Below, piece by piece: positions 53,037 through 61,317 of a DNA stretch of 64,000 bases. The notes under the pieces are model-generated. The model worked only from the letters and a program-made list of their open reading frames with translations. It searched no databases and was not told the origin of the DNA. Each line of letters starts with the position of its first letter. The stretch's first letter is position 1. Source of the DNA: Lentisphaerota bacterium (GTDB lineage Bacteria; Verrucomicrobiota; Lentisphaeria; Oligosphaerales; JABHEG01); assembly GCA_018676675.1 (NCBI GenBank), contig JABHEG010000042.1, positions 62,001-126,000 of the forward strand, in the 5' to 3' direction. The translations under genes and the position numbers were made by a program.

Positions 53037-53369
53037 ATGGATGCATACTACGACCCAAAGGACCTCGAAGACTTTCCGCAGATAGCCGAACATGCATCAG
53101 AGCAGGGCGAGGCATTCTTCGAATACTATTCCAAGGCCACCAGCGCCGGTGTTCTGACCGAGCGTGAGAAGTCTCTGATTGCTCTCACTGTCGCGACGGT
53201 TCGGCATTGTCCTTACTGCATCGATGCCTATACCAACAAGTGTCTTTCGCTTGGCGTCTCGAATGATGAGATGATGGAGGCCATTCACGTCGGCGCTGCG
53301 ATGGTTGCCGGGGACACGCTTGCGCATGCCACACAGGTCCGAAAGATCCTCCGCAAGAAGGAAATGTGA
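53037..53369 (+). CDS. Arsenosugar-associated carboxymuconolactone-decarboxylase/peroxidase-like protein
   Basis: A 110-residue AhpD-like all-helical protein. The redox pair HCPYCIDAYT (Cys58, Cys61, with His57) is the AhpD-type active site. The opening MDAYYDPKDLEDFPQIAEHA and AIHVGAAMVAGDTLAHATQ fit the peroxidase-like family (TIGR04169 type) encoded beside ArsS in arsenosugar clusters. ATG 53037 has AAGGGAG six bases upstream. Its TGA overlaps the ATG of arsS (TGATG), so the two are translationally coupled. A thiol redox role toward arsenic intermediates is inferred. Confidence 0.88.
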   Translation: MDAYYDPKDLEDFPQIAEHASEQGEAFFEYYSKATSAGVLTEREKSLIALTVATVRHCPYCIDAYTNKCLSLGVSNDEMMEAIHVGAAMVAGDTLAHATQVRKILRKKEM

Positions 53370-54370
53370 TGGATCCTCTGTGCCAGCTTGAGCTGCTGAG
53401 GTCAACCGAGGCAGGGGGACGTTTCGCGGATCGTTTGCGTGAAGCTGGACTCCTCCCGTTGACCGCTGAGGGAGTTGGCATACTGCAGCTCAACATTACG
53501 CGGAAGTGCAACCTTGCCTGTCGCCACTGCCATGTCCAGGCCGGCCCGGATGAGGCGCTGCATATGAATGATGCCGTCCTTGAGCGTTGCCTCGACGTGG
53601 CGAAACACGAGGCGATTCACACGGTTGACATCACGGGAGGCGCGCCGGAACTGCACCCGCGCTTCACTGAGTTGGTCGAGGCGCTGAACGGGCTGCGGAA
53701 ACGTCTCCTCGTTCGCTCCAATCTGGTTGTTCTTCTGGGGACTCCGTATGAGAGGCTGATACCGTTTTTCGCTGCGAACGGAGTAGAGCTCGTGGGCTCG
53801 TTGCCGGGTGTGCGCGGGAACGGCACTGACCGCCAGCGGGGGAAAGGGGTGTTCGAAGGGATCATTGAGGCGATGCGACGGCTTAACCTCGTGGGTTATG
53901 CCCGGGAGGGCACGGGACTTCTGCTTGACTTGGTCCACAACCCCGCGGGAGCATATCTGCCGGGTAACCAGGCTGCTTTGGAGGCGGATTTCCGGCTCGT
54001 GCTCCGACAGGAGCATGGCGTCGAGTTCAGTCACCTGTTCTGCATCACCAACTGCCCCATCGGGCGCTATTTGGAGTTCCTCGACCGCTCAGGCAATCTA
54101 TCGGCGTACATGCGGGACCTTCGGTCTGCCTACAATCCCGGGGCCGCCGCCGGGGTGATGTGTCGCACGATGGTATCCGTGGGGCCGGACGGGGGGGTGT
54201 ACGACTGTGACTTCAATCAGATGCTCGGCCTTGAAGTCGATAGTCGTGTCCCGAACACCATCTTTGACTTCACCTACGATGAGTTTTCCGGCCGCGAGAT
54301 TGTTGTCTGCAACCATTGCTTTGCCTGCACTGCCGGGGCTGGTTCTTCCTGTCAGGGAACGACAGCGTAG
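53369..54370 (+). CDS. arsS: Arsenosugar biosynthesis radical SAM protein ArsS
   Basis: A 333-residue radical SAM enzyme. The iron-sulfur motif CNLACRHC (Cys47, 51, 54) is followed by HVQAGPDE, then VDITGGAPELHP (SAM-binding GGE-like) and GTDRQRGKGVF, FSHLFCITNCPIGRYL and DCDFNQMLG. The C-terminal CNHCFACTAGAGSSCQG (Cys314, 317, 320, 328) is the family's characteristic tail. Known members join dimethylarsinous acid to the 5'-deoxyadenosyl group of SAM, giving the nucleoside precursor of arsenosugars. Some relatives are selenoproteins; here every position is Cys. ATG 53369 is preferred over the GTG at 53366 on spacing from GAAGGAA. The gene converges on metX-metW with 28 bases between stops. 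Confidence 0.93.
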   Translation: MDPLCQLELLRSTEAGGRFADRLREAGLLPLTAEGVGILQLNITRKCNLACRHCHVQAGPDEALHMNDAVLERCLDVAKHEAIHTVDITGGAPELHPRFTELVEALNGLRKRLLVRSNLVVLLGTPYERLIPFFAANGVELVGSLPGVRGNGTDRQRGKGVFEGIIEAMRRLNLVGYAREGTGLLLDLVHNPAGAYLPGNQAALEADFRLVLRQEHGVEFSHLFCITNCPIGRYLEFLDRSGNLSAYMRDLRSAYNPGAAAGVMCRTMVSVGPDGGVYDCDFNQMLGLEVDSRVPNTIFDFTYDEFSGREIVVCNHCFACTAGAGSSCQGTTA

Positions 54371-54398
54371 GCAGGGGGCAGGGGGTAAAGGGCAGGTA

Positions 54399-56237
54399 TC
54401 AGGAGGCGGGGGCCAAGGGGGCACCACCGAGGACAAAGATCGCCAGGTCGGCGTTCAGGTTAGGGTCGTCAACGACATCGCTCTTCGCCTCGGTATCCAG
54501 GTAGACGCTTTCCCGGATCACGATGTCCTTTTCCTGGCAGAGATCCTCGAAGTCGGCGATTGAAAAGAAACGGACATTCGGGGTGTCGTACCACTTGTGG
54601 CGCAACAGGCCTGAGCTCTCTGGAGCCTTGCCTTCCTCGGCGAGCATCTTGCGCAGGGGCCAATAGGCGAAATTCGGGAAACTCACCACTGCATGCTTAC
54701 CGATCCGCAGCATTTCCGCGAGGAGTCCCTCCACATCTCTGACGGCCTGCAGTGTCTGCGAGAGGACAACGTAATCGAATTGGCCGTCTGAGAACTGGGA
54801 GAGGTGCTTGTTAAGATCGGCGTGCACAACATTGTGGCCGTTGGCAACACTGGCGACGATGGCTTCCTCGCTGAGATCGACCCCGACCAGTTTTCCGTGC
54901 GGTCTCCGCATGAGTCGGCAGAGCAGTCCGCCGGCTCCGCATCCGAGGTCGAGGACACTGGCTCCCTCCGGCACGAGGCCGATCAGGCGATCGTGGTCCA
55001 GTCGGTCGGGGCGGAAGATCGTTCGGCTGCCGATAGGGGCTTCGGCGGGGGCCTGTCCCGCCGCACAGCATCCCGTCTCCATGCTGCCCAGGAAACCACG
55101 GACGAGTTCGCCGTAAATCGGCAGATCCTGCTCCAGGAGGAAGGCATCATGTCCGGCGCTGCTGGCAACGTTGCAGTAGCTGACGCGCTTCCCTGCTGCC
55201 ATGAGCGCTCTCACGATCTCCTGGGACTGGAATGGCGGGTACAGCCAGTCACTGGTGAAGCTGATAACCAGCCAGCGGCTGTCGGAAGCGGAGAAGGTCT
55301 CCACCAGTTCATCATGGCTGTCCCCCAAGTCGTAGAGATCGACCGCTTTGGTGAGGGCGAGGTAGCTGTTGGCGTCGAATCGCTCAACGAATTTGTCGCC
55401 CTGGTAGCCGAGGTATGACCCTACTGAAAAGTGCTTTTCGAAGCCGGTAGCGACATCGCGCGGTTGGTAGCGGTTGACGTCGAACTTCTCGGTCATGGCT
55501 TCCCGGGACAGGTAGGTGACATGGCCGATCATCCGGGCGATTGCGAGCCCTGTGTCCGGACTTGTTGTGGCGTCGTAGTATTGCCCATCGGCGAAGTTGG
55601 GATCATGCAGGATTGCATTGCGCCCCACAATGTCGAAGGCCAGAGACTGGTTGGTGATCCGAGGGGCTGTTGCCAGTGCCACGACCCCTGCGGTCATGTC
55701 GGGAAAGAGGACACCCCAGCAGAGCGCCTGCTGGCCTCCCATTGACCCACCCACCACAGCTTTGAGTTGGCTGATTCCGAGGTGATCTACCAGCATCTTC
55801 TCCAGCTTCACCATGTCTCCGATGGTCACGGTTGGGAAACTGCGCCCGTACGGCTTTCCCGTTTTGGGATGGGCACTTCCGGGGCCTGTTGTCCCTCGGC
55901 ATCCTCCCAGGACGTTGGCGCAGATGACGTAGACCGTGTTGGTGTCGATGGGGCGTCCGGGACCAATCATGACATCCCACCAGCCGGGCGCATCCTCGGG
56001 ATCGTGTTTGGCTACATGGGAATCTCCACTCAATGCGTGGCAGACGAGCACTGCATTGTCTGCATTCGGGGAGAGTTGGCCGTAGGTTTCGTAGCACACG
56101 GTAACAGGGGACAGCTCTCCGCCTTGCTCAAGACGGAGAGGCGTGTCCTCAAAGGTCACGGCTTTTGCGTGTCTCAGCGGCTGCGCGGACCTACAGTTGT
56201 CACTGCTGTTGAACGTTTTCAAACTGGGGGTGTTCAT
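54399..56237 (-). CDS. metX: Homoserine O-acyltransferase MetX fused to MetW
   Basis: A 612-residue two-domain protein. The MetX domain (about 1-385) is an alpha/beta hydrolase: CHALSGDSHV, nucleophile Ser165 in VVGGSMGGQQALCW, an Asp region in FTSDWLYPP and the catalytic His in SSAGHDAFLLE. After a Cys/Ala/Pro-rich linker (about 385-410), the MetW domain (about 410-612) is a methyltransferase-fold protein: SVLDLGCGAGGLLCRLM, VGVDLSEEAI, FDYVVLSQTLQAVRDVEGLL and FPNFAYWPLRK. MetX and MetW are usually separate, paired genes; MetW supports MetX activity or methionine regulation. The ATG overlaps the MetY stop (TGATG). Whether the acyl donor is acetyl-CoA or succinyl-CoA cannot be told by eye. 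Confidence 0.92.
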   Translation of the reverse strand: MNTPSLKTFNSSDNCRSAQPLRHAKAVTFEDTPLRLEQGGELSPVTVCYETYGQLSPNADNAVLVCHALSGDSHVAKHDPEDAPGWWDVMIGPGRPIDTNTVYVICANVLGGCRGTTGPGSAHPKTGKPYGRSFPTVTIGDMVKLEKMLVDHLGISQLKAVVGGSMGGQQALCWGVLFPDMTAGVVALATAPRITNQSLAFDIVGRNAILHDPNFADGQYYDATTSPDTGLAIARMIGHVTYLSREAMTEKFDVNRYQPRDVATGFEKHFSVGSYLGYQGDKFVERFDANSYLALTKAVDLYDLGDSHDELVETFSASDSRWLVISFTSDWLYPPFQSQEIVRALMAAGKRVSYCNVASSAGHDAFLLEQDLPIYGELVRGFLGSMETGCCAAGQAPAEAPIGSRTIFRPDRLDHDRLIGLVPEGASVLDLGCGAGGLLCRLMRRPHGKLVGVDLSEEAIVASVANGHNVVHADLNKHLSQFSDGQFDYVVLSQTLQAVRDVEGLLAEMLRIGKHAVVSFPNFAYWPLRKMLAEEGKAPESSGLLRHKWYDTPNVRFFSIADFEDLCQEKDIVIRESVYLDTEAKSDVVDDPNLNADLAIFVLGGAPLAPAS

Positions 56238-57550
56238 CACTGCTGCGAAGCTGTGAGGGCTTGCGCCAAGTCCTTCTTGATATCCTCGAGATCCTCGAGA
56301 CCAACGGAGATACGTACCAAGTCCGGGGTCACGCCCGACTCGATCAGTTCATCGCTGCTCAGTTGCTGATGCGTGGTGCTGGCTGGGTGGATGACGAGCG
56401 TCTTCGCGTCCAGGATGTTGGCCAGGTGTGAGCACAACTGTACCGCATCAATGAACTTCCGCCCGGCCTCGCGGCCTCCTTTAACCCCAAATCCAAAGAC
56501 AGCTCCTGGGCCGAGAGGCATAAGGGCTTTGGCCCGGTCCGCACTCGGATGTCCGGGGAGCCCGGCATAGTTGACCCACGTCACGTCATTACGGGCGGCG
56601 AGGAATTCGGCGATGGCCTGTGCATTGCGGCAATGCCTTTCCGCCCGAAGCGGGAGTGTCTCCACCCCGAGGAGGATTTGCTGGGCGTTGAAGGGGGACA
56701 AACAGGCACCCGTGTTGCGCAGGAGACCGGTCCGGATTTTGAGGACGTATGCCAAGCCAGGAACCACTGCATCGGGATGATGGCCGAACGCATCCCAGAA
56801 GTTCACTCCGTGGTAGGCGGCGTCGGGATCTGTGATTTCCGGATACTTCCCGGAGGACTTCCAGTCGAAGTCGCCCTTCTCTATCACCACACCGCCAATC
56901 GATGTCCCGTGGCCGCCGATGATCTTGGTCAGTGATGCGGCAATGATGTCTACCCCATGGGCGAAGGGATCAAAGATTGGGGGGGGAGACACTGTACTGT
57001 CCATGACGAGCGGGATCTGATGGCGGTGTGCCACTGCCGCGATGGCGTCGATGTCGTCCACATTGCAGCGAGGATTGCCGATACTCTCTGTGTACAGCAG
57101 CCTCGTGTTACTGTCGATGGCCTTTTCGAAATTCTCCGGATCACTGGAATCGACGAGCCGCACATCAATTCCGAAGCGTTTGAGTGTGTGGACGAACAAC
57201 GTTGTGGTGCCGCCGTAGAGATTGCTCCCGCTCACGATGTTCTGGCCTGCGGATGTGATCGCGGTCACGGCGTAGAAAATGGCCGACATCCCTGATGCGG
57301 TAGCCACTGCGCCTGTGCCTCCGTGAACGGCAGCGAGGCGCTGCTCAAGCACGTCAGTAGTGGGATTCATAAGGCGCGTGTAGATGTTCCCGAACTCCTT
57401 GAGGGCAAAGAGATTCGCAGCGTGTTCAGAGTCGCGGAACGCATAGCTGGTCGTCTGATAGATCGGCACGGCTCTCGAGAGAGAGGCCCCATCGGGTTGG
57501 TGCCCAGCGTGCAGCGAGTTGGTGTTCAGACCGAGTTGTTCATTCAGCAT
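56237..57550 (-). CDS. metY: O-acetylhomoserine aminocarboxypropyltransferase (MetY-type PLP enzyme)
   Basis: A 437-residue Cys/Met-metabolism PLP enzyme that makes homocysteine (or cystathionine) from acylhomoserine and sulfide. Opening LNTNSLHAGHQPDGASLSRAVPIYQTTSY; phosphate-binding ATASGMSA; PLP aspartate in PLVMDSTVS; Schiff-base Lys209 in ASLTKIIGGHGTS. These match the sulfhydrylase branch. ATG 57550 has AAGGAG seven bases upstream. It sits between the Rrf2 regulator (40-base gap) and metX-metW (overlapping), so regulator, MetY and MetX-MetW form one transcript from the promoter at 58067-58095. It would supply homocysteine for methionine and SAM. Confidence 0.92.
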   Translation of the reverse strand: MLNEQLGLNTNSLHAGHQPDGASLSRAVPIYQTTSYAFRDSEHAANLFALKEFGNIYTRLMNPTTDVLEQRLAAVHGGTGAVATASGMSAIFYAVTAITSAGQNIVSGSNLYGGTTTLFVHTLKRFGIDVRLVDSSDPENFEKAIDSNTRLLYTESIGNPRCNVDDIDAIAAVAHRHQIPLVMDSTVSPPPIFDPFAHGVDIIAASLTKIIGGHGTSIGGVVIEKGDFDWKSSGKYPEITDPDAAYHGVNFWDAFGHHPDAVVPGLAYVLKIRTGLLRNTGACLSPFNAQQILLGVETLPLRAERHCRNAQAIAEFLAARNDVTWVNYAGLPGHPSADRAKALMPLGPGAVFGFGVKGGREAGRKFIDAVQLCSHLANILDAKTLVIHPASTTHQQLSSDELIESGVTPDLVRISVGLEDLEDIKKDLAQALTASQQ

Positions 57551-57590
57551 GTTAGTCTCCTTGTCATCGGGTCGGGAGGAGATCCTCCCC

Positions 57591-58034
57591 CTAGATCGAG
57601 TAGTCCCTGACCGTTTTCGCGTCAAGCGCCCGTTGTCTGTCGATTAGATCCCGGAATGTCGTCCCGTCATAGATTGTGCTTACAGCTCGGTCCACTTCTG
57701 CCCAGAGCGATGTAAAAACGCAGTGTCCAGGCAAGACAGCATCGTCGTTTCGGGTGCTGTTCTCCACGGGATTTGTCGGTCCCTGCATGAACCGAAGTAC
57801 AACCCCGATTGTGAGTTCCTCGGCCGGCTTGGCCAGGTAGTACCCGCCTGCTTTACCACGTTTGGAGGTCACCACCCCTGCCTGTTTGAGCTGGTACAGA
57901 ATCACCTCAAGGAATTTGCGTGGGATGGCCTGTTCGGTGGCGATTTCAGCGATCCTTATGGGCCCTCTTCCTTGCTTCACAGCAAGCTCGTAAACGGCCC
58001 GAAGGGCGTACTGTGCTTTTTGTGTAAGGGCCAT
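57591..58034 (-). CDS. Rrf2-family regulator, CymR-like
   Basis: A 147-residue winged-helix regulator opening MALTQKAQYALRAVYELAV. The recognition region is IRIAEIATEQAIPRKFLEVILYQLKQAGVVTSKRGKAGGYYLAK. It has a single Cys (in GHCVF), so the three-Cys Fe-S site of IscR/NsrR is missing and a CymR-like, cysteine-synthase-linked or effector-free mode is more likely. GGAGA precedes ATG 58034. It is the first gene of the metY-metX operon behind a consensus sigma-70 promoter and probably regulates its own operon in response to sulfur status (inference). Confidence 0.87.
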   Translation of the reverse strand: MALTQKAQYALRAVYELAVKQGRGPIRIAEIATEQAIPRKFLEVILYQLKQAGVVTSKRGKAGGYYLAKPAEELTIGVVLRFMQGPTNPVENSTRNDDAVLPGHCVFTSLWAEVDRAVSTIYDGTTFRDLIDRQRALDAKTVRDYSI

Positions 58035-58066
58035 CCCATTCTCCGTTCTCTACTTAAACGATAGAC

Positions 58067-58095
58067 ATTATAATGATTGCCGCTGGTGGTGTCAA
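58067..58095 (-). promoter_or_regulatory. Perfect sigma-70 promoter of the Rrf2-metY-metXW operon
   Basis: On the minus strand TTGACA (58095-58090), a 17-base spacer and TATAAT (58072-58067) match the consensus exactly. The predicted start point near 58060 leaves a leader of about 26 bases containing GGAGA. Such a strong promoter suits repression by the first gene product. An AT-rich ATTATAATG overlaps the -10 box and is a likely operator area, but no clear palindrome is fixed. Confidence 0.85.
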
Positions 58096-58252
58096 GCCCG
58101 ATAGAAGTATTATGGTCAGCTTTTCGGTGAATTAGGCGGGAAACGTGCAGATGAGAGGGGTTTTTTCCGCTTCCGGTGCGTGGAAGGCGGTCTCTTCTCA
58201 CGGTTGGAGAAAAGGACTGGAGCTCTGAGGGAACGACGGGGGGGCGAGGCTG

Positions 58253-59536
58253 TCAGGTCACCAATTTGGCCTTGAAACCCAGTTCCCGAATGGCCTGCGC
58301 GAGAGACTGAGGGTCCGGGGGTGTGCCATGGATGACGACCCGCTTTCCGGGGAGATCAACGGCTACCTTCCGGACTCCGGGAATGGCTTGAAGGGTGTTG
58401 GTGACCGTCTGGGCACAGTGCCCACAGGTCATTCCGGTGACCATCAGCTCAATGGCCGTTGAGGCGGTGGCCGTGTCAGGCTCATCGTTTGCATGAGAGT
58501 GGGCAGGCTCCCTACCGGTTCGGCCTGTGAGGGCTGCATGGGCAAAAAGGGCGAGGAGGACGACGGCTGCGATGGTTCCTCCCGGTGATGTCTCAGGATG
58601 GTGGTGCTCAGAGAGAATGGGCAGGGCGGAAGCGACAAACGGTGTGACCACATCGAGGAGCAGGCCGAACCCGACAGCGCTCGCGGCTACACTTGCGAGG
58701 TAGATAGCCGCCGCGCGCTTTTCGAGGATCTTCCAGACCGCGGCAAGTGCGGCGGCGTTCGTGGCCGGGCCGGCGACGAGGAAAGCAAAGGCAGCTCCCG
58801 GCGATGCTCCCATATGGATGAAGCCTGCCGCGATGGGGACTGACGCGGTTGCACACACATACACCGGGATGCCGACGGCCATCATGATGACGATGGACAG
58901 GATCCCTCCGCCGATGTAGGCGGCAAGGCTGTCGGTTGGGACGAGGGCGGAGAGGGCCCCGGCTACGAAAATGCCGAGGAGTAGAGCTCGTCCGATGTCT
59001 CGGGGGAGATTAACGAGGCCGTAGCGCAACGCGCGGGTTACTTTCGTTCCCTCGGCGTTGTCGTCGCAGCATGATTCGGTGCAGCTGGCCTCCTTCTGGT
59101 CGGTGGAATTCTCGATGTCGGTCGGGCCGCCGGACACCATTACCAGGCCCCCCCCGATCACTCCTGTCAGGAAGGCGGCACCAACGCGGAAGAGCGCGAA
59201 GACGGGCCCCAGCAGGGCGTGTGTGGCAAGGATTGAGTCAACTCCGGTCTGCGGAGTGGACAGGAGGAACGCAACAGTTGCTGCGCGTGTGGCCCCGTGG
59301 CGACGGATAGAGGCCGAGACCGGCAGCACACTGCATGAGCAGAGAGGCAGAGGTACTCCGAAGAGGGCCGCTCGGACTACCGGGGCGATCCCACGGCCGC
59401 CTAGGTTCTTCTCTACCCAATCTGGAGAAATGAAGACTGACAGGACGCCGGCCATCAGGAACCCAAAGAGCAGGTATGGTGACATCTGGCAGAGCACGTC
59501 CCAACTCTCACTGGCGATATGTACTACCTTTCCCAT
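58253..59536 (-). CDS. SO_0444-type Cu/Zn efflux permease with C-terminal HMA domain
   Basis: A 427-residue membrane protein. The ArsP_1/DUF318 permease unit (about 1-325) has eight or so helices, with PLPLCSCSVLPVSASIR in the first half and GIPVYVCATASVPIAAGFI plus AGPATNAAALAAV in the second. A loop with ENSTDQKEASCTESCCDD carries three Cys between halves. A heavy-metal-associated domain ends the protein (about 360-427) with MTCGHCAQTV. Proteins of this layout are assigned to copper/zinc efflux; the related ArsP exports organoarsenicals, so in this arsenic-rich neighbourhood methylarsenical export is a possibility. ATG 59536. No ribosome site of note was seen. Confidence 0.84.
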   Translation of the reverse strand: MGKVVHIASESWDVLCQMSPYLLFGFLMAGVLSVFISPDWVEKNLGGRGIAPVVRAALFGVPLPLCSCSVLPVSASIRRHGATRAATVAFLLSTPQTGVDSILATHALLGPVFALFRVGAAFLTGVIGGGLVMVSGGPTDIENSTDQKEASCTESCCDDNAEGTKVTRALRYGLVNLPRDIGRALLLGIFVAGALSALVPTDSLAAYIGGGILSIVIMMAVGIPVYVCATASVPIAAGFIHMGASPGAAFAFLVAGPATNAAALAAVWKILEKRAAAIYLASVAASAVGFGLLLDVVTPFVASALPILSEHHHPETSPGGTIAAVVLLALFAHAALTGRTGREPAHSHANDEPDTATASTAIELMVTGMTCGHCAQTVTNTLQAIPGVRKVAVDLPGKRVVIHGTPPDPQSLAQAIRELGFKAKLVT

Positions 59537-59768
59537 GAGGGCTCTTCTGCTTCTCCTGCCATGCGCGACCGTCCGGCGGATACGTTATTCGTAAGACCGG
59601 TCTGGAGGAACGGTGTTCCCCCACCATTGTTGCGCCGGATCATTGGGCTCTATAGTAACCCGGCGGACTTGGCGGACCAAGCAGGGCCGGCGGGAGTTTC
59701 GGCCCACGTGCGGACGTTATCCGTGTTCGGCCACGAACCGGACACGACGAACATTTGGGAGTTGAGTG

Positions 59769-60848
59769 ATGGGAAAAGACAGCCCTGTTGGGGTGGCTTT
59801 CGTCGGTTGCGGCAATATCTCAAGTCGGTATGGGGAACAGATTCAGGAGTATCCTGATCACCTCAAGCTCGTCGGGGCCTTCGACATCATTCCGGAACGG
59901 ACTCAGGCATTTGCCGACAAGTTCGGCTGCAGGGCTTACAGCAGCCTGGCTGACGTACTTGCTGATGGTGAGGTCGAGATCGGCCTTAACATCACCACTC
60001 ACACAGCTCATGCGGAAGTGACTGAAGCACTTCTTCGCGGTGGGAAGCATGTGCACAGTGAGAAGCCTCTGGCCACCACTCGAGCAGGGGGACAGGCTTG
60101 TTTGGTGGCGGCGGAGGAGACCGGACTGCTCCTCAGCTGCTCACCGATCGCGATCCTGGGCGAATCGCAGCAGACGTTGCGACGTCTGCTGGCCGAGGGC
60201 TCGATCGGTGATGTGCATGACATTTACGCTGAGATGAACCATGGCCGCATTGAGACGTGGCATCCTGACCCGGAGGCCTTCTATGGTTTCGGAGCGGGGC
60301 CGTTGCTTGATGTCGGGTGCTATCCTCTCAGCGTGCTCATTCAGCTTTTCGGGAGCATCACGCGAGTGCAGGCAATCGGAGGCGTGCGATTGGCGCAGCG
60401 GACGATTGGTTCCGGGCCGAAGGAAGGGCAGACCTACCAAGCGACGAACCCGGACCACATGACTGTGCTCGCGCAGTTCGCCAGTGGCCCCCTCCTGCGA
60501 CTTACGACGACGTTTTTCGTCGTTAAGAGCGCGCAGGCAGGGATCGAGTTCCATGGAACGGACGGTTCGCTGTGGACGCAGAGCGCCACGGCGTTCAACT
60601 CGGTGCTGCGCGTGTGTCATCCCGTGGAGAAGGAGTGGGCTGAGATTGCGCCGGACACCGAGCCCTACCAAGGCTTTGATTATGCCAGAGGGCTCGCCGA
60701 GCTTGGGGGCGCTGTTCGTTCCGGACGAAAACTGACGTGCCCCGGAGAGGCCGCGTTCCATGTCCTCGACGTCTGTCTGAGTGCGATGGAAGCGGCGGAG
60801 ACGGGGCAGGCGGTGAGCGTGATCTCAGAGTTCGAAGGCCCCCACTGA
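59769..60848 (+). CDS. Gfo/Idh/MocA-family oxidoreductase
   Basis: A 359-residue NAD(P)-dependent dehydrogenase. N-terminal Rossmann fold with VAFVGCGNISSRY, acidic residue after VGAFDI, and HVHSEKPLATT containing the conserved catalytic Lys (EKP). The C-terminal domain has GGPLLD-type motif FGAGPLLDVGCYPLSVLIQLFG, where Asp and His-like residues hold the sugar. Length is normal. ATG 59769 has GGGAG seven bases upstream. Substrates are typically sugars or inositols; this one is unassigned. It is not in an obvious operon. Confidence 0.87.
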   Translation: MGKDSPVGVAFVGCGNISSRYGEQIQEYPDHLKLVGAFDIIPERTQAFADKFGCRAYSSLADVLADGEVEIGLNITTHTAHAEVTEALLRGGKHVHSEKPLATTRAGGQACLVAAEETGLLLSCSPIAILGESQQTLRRLLAEGSIGDVHDIYAEMNHGRIETWHPDPEAFYGFGAGPLLDVGCYPLSVLIQLFGSITRVQAIGGVRLAQRTIGSGPKEGQTYQATNPDHMTVLAQFASGPLLRLTTTFFVVKSAQAGIEFHGTDGSLWTQSATAFNSVLRVCHPVEKEWAEIAPDTEPYQGFDYARGLAELGGAVRSGRKLTCPGEAAFHVLDVCLSAMEAAETGQAVSVISEFEGPH

Positions 60849-60873
60849 TCCGGCCATGAATTGTTGCACAGCG

Positions 60874-60938
60874 AGGTGTCAGGCTTCAGTGTTCAGGTGT
60901 CAGGATTTGAGCTTGAAACCAGACACCGGACACCTGAA
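60874..60938. repeat. Short mirrored repeat cluster after the oxidoreductase gene
   Basis: AGGTGTCAGG occurs at 60874-60883 and 60895-60904. TTCAGGTGTC (60892-60901) is inverted exactly as GACACCTGAA at 60929-60938. The block is a palindromic-looking tract of the words CAGTGTTCAGGTGTC and GACACCTGAAACC. It lies in the 334-base gap between the oxidoreductase and the broken oxidoreductase head. The rest of that gap shows no gene. Confidence 0.7.
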
Positions 60939-61182
60939 ACCTGCTCCGGCCCGCCGCATCATTGAATGGCGCCGGATCAGTAGGGTGAGGGGAAGGGGAG
61001 TCGTGCTGTCGCCGCGGACACACTCGGGACCAACGTGCTCGGTTTTGTCCGGTAAGGGAAGGAACGCCACGAAGGGACGGGGGTCAAAGTGGAGAAATCC
61101 CTTAGGTGTTAGTCGGGTATTTGCTCCGGGAGGCGTGCTTAGGGCTTTGCCTGAAGGAGAGATGTGAGCGGAGGGCGAGATC

Positions 61183-61263
61183 ATGGCGGCAAAGGCAGTA
61201 AGGATAGGCATCGTCGGGGCAGGCTTTTTGCGGCCTCTCTGGGCCGAGAGACGGGTTGCCTGA
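61183..61263 (+). pseudogene. 5' remnant of a Gfo/Idh/MocA oxidoreductase gene
   Basis: ATG 61183 starts MAAKAVRIGIVGAGF, the exact opening of a Rossmann-fold Gfo/Idh/MocA enzyme (GxGxxG-type), but after LRPLWAERRVA a TGA ends the 26-codon frame. Immediately beyond lies the leader of aceE. The head seems to be left after deletion of the rest, or the join is a frameshift into the next gene's leader. It is not a paralogue fragment of the complete gene at 59769 by simple copying, because the residues differ. Confidence 0.6.
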
Positions 61264-61317
61264 CGGCGCGTGCAGCCTCTTTCCTGAGCGCTTTGCAGTC
61301 CAAGGAATGGAAGACAC

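Noticed and set aside
53369..54370. ArsS as a selenoprotein
   Set aside because: All family Cys/Sec positions are encoded by Cys codons and there is no in-frame TGA.
58135..58180. Terminator-like GCGGGAAA...TTTTTTCCGC between the permease gene and the Rrf2 promoter
   Set aside because: The T-run lies inside the stem and not after it, so it is not a convincing terminator.
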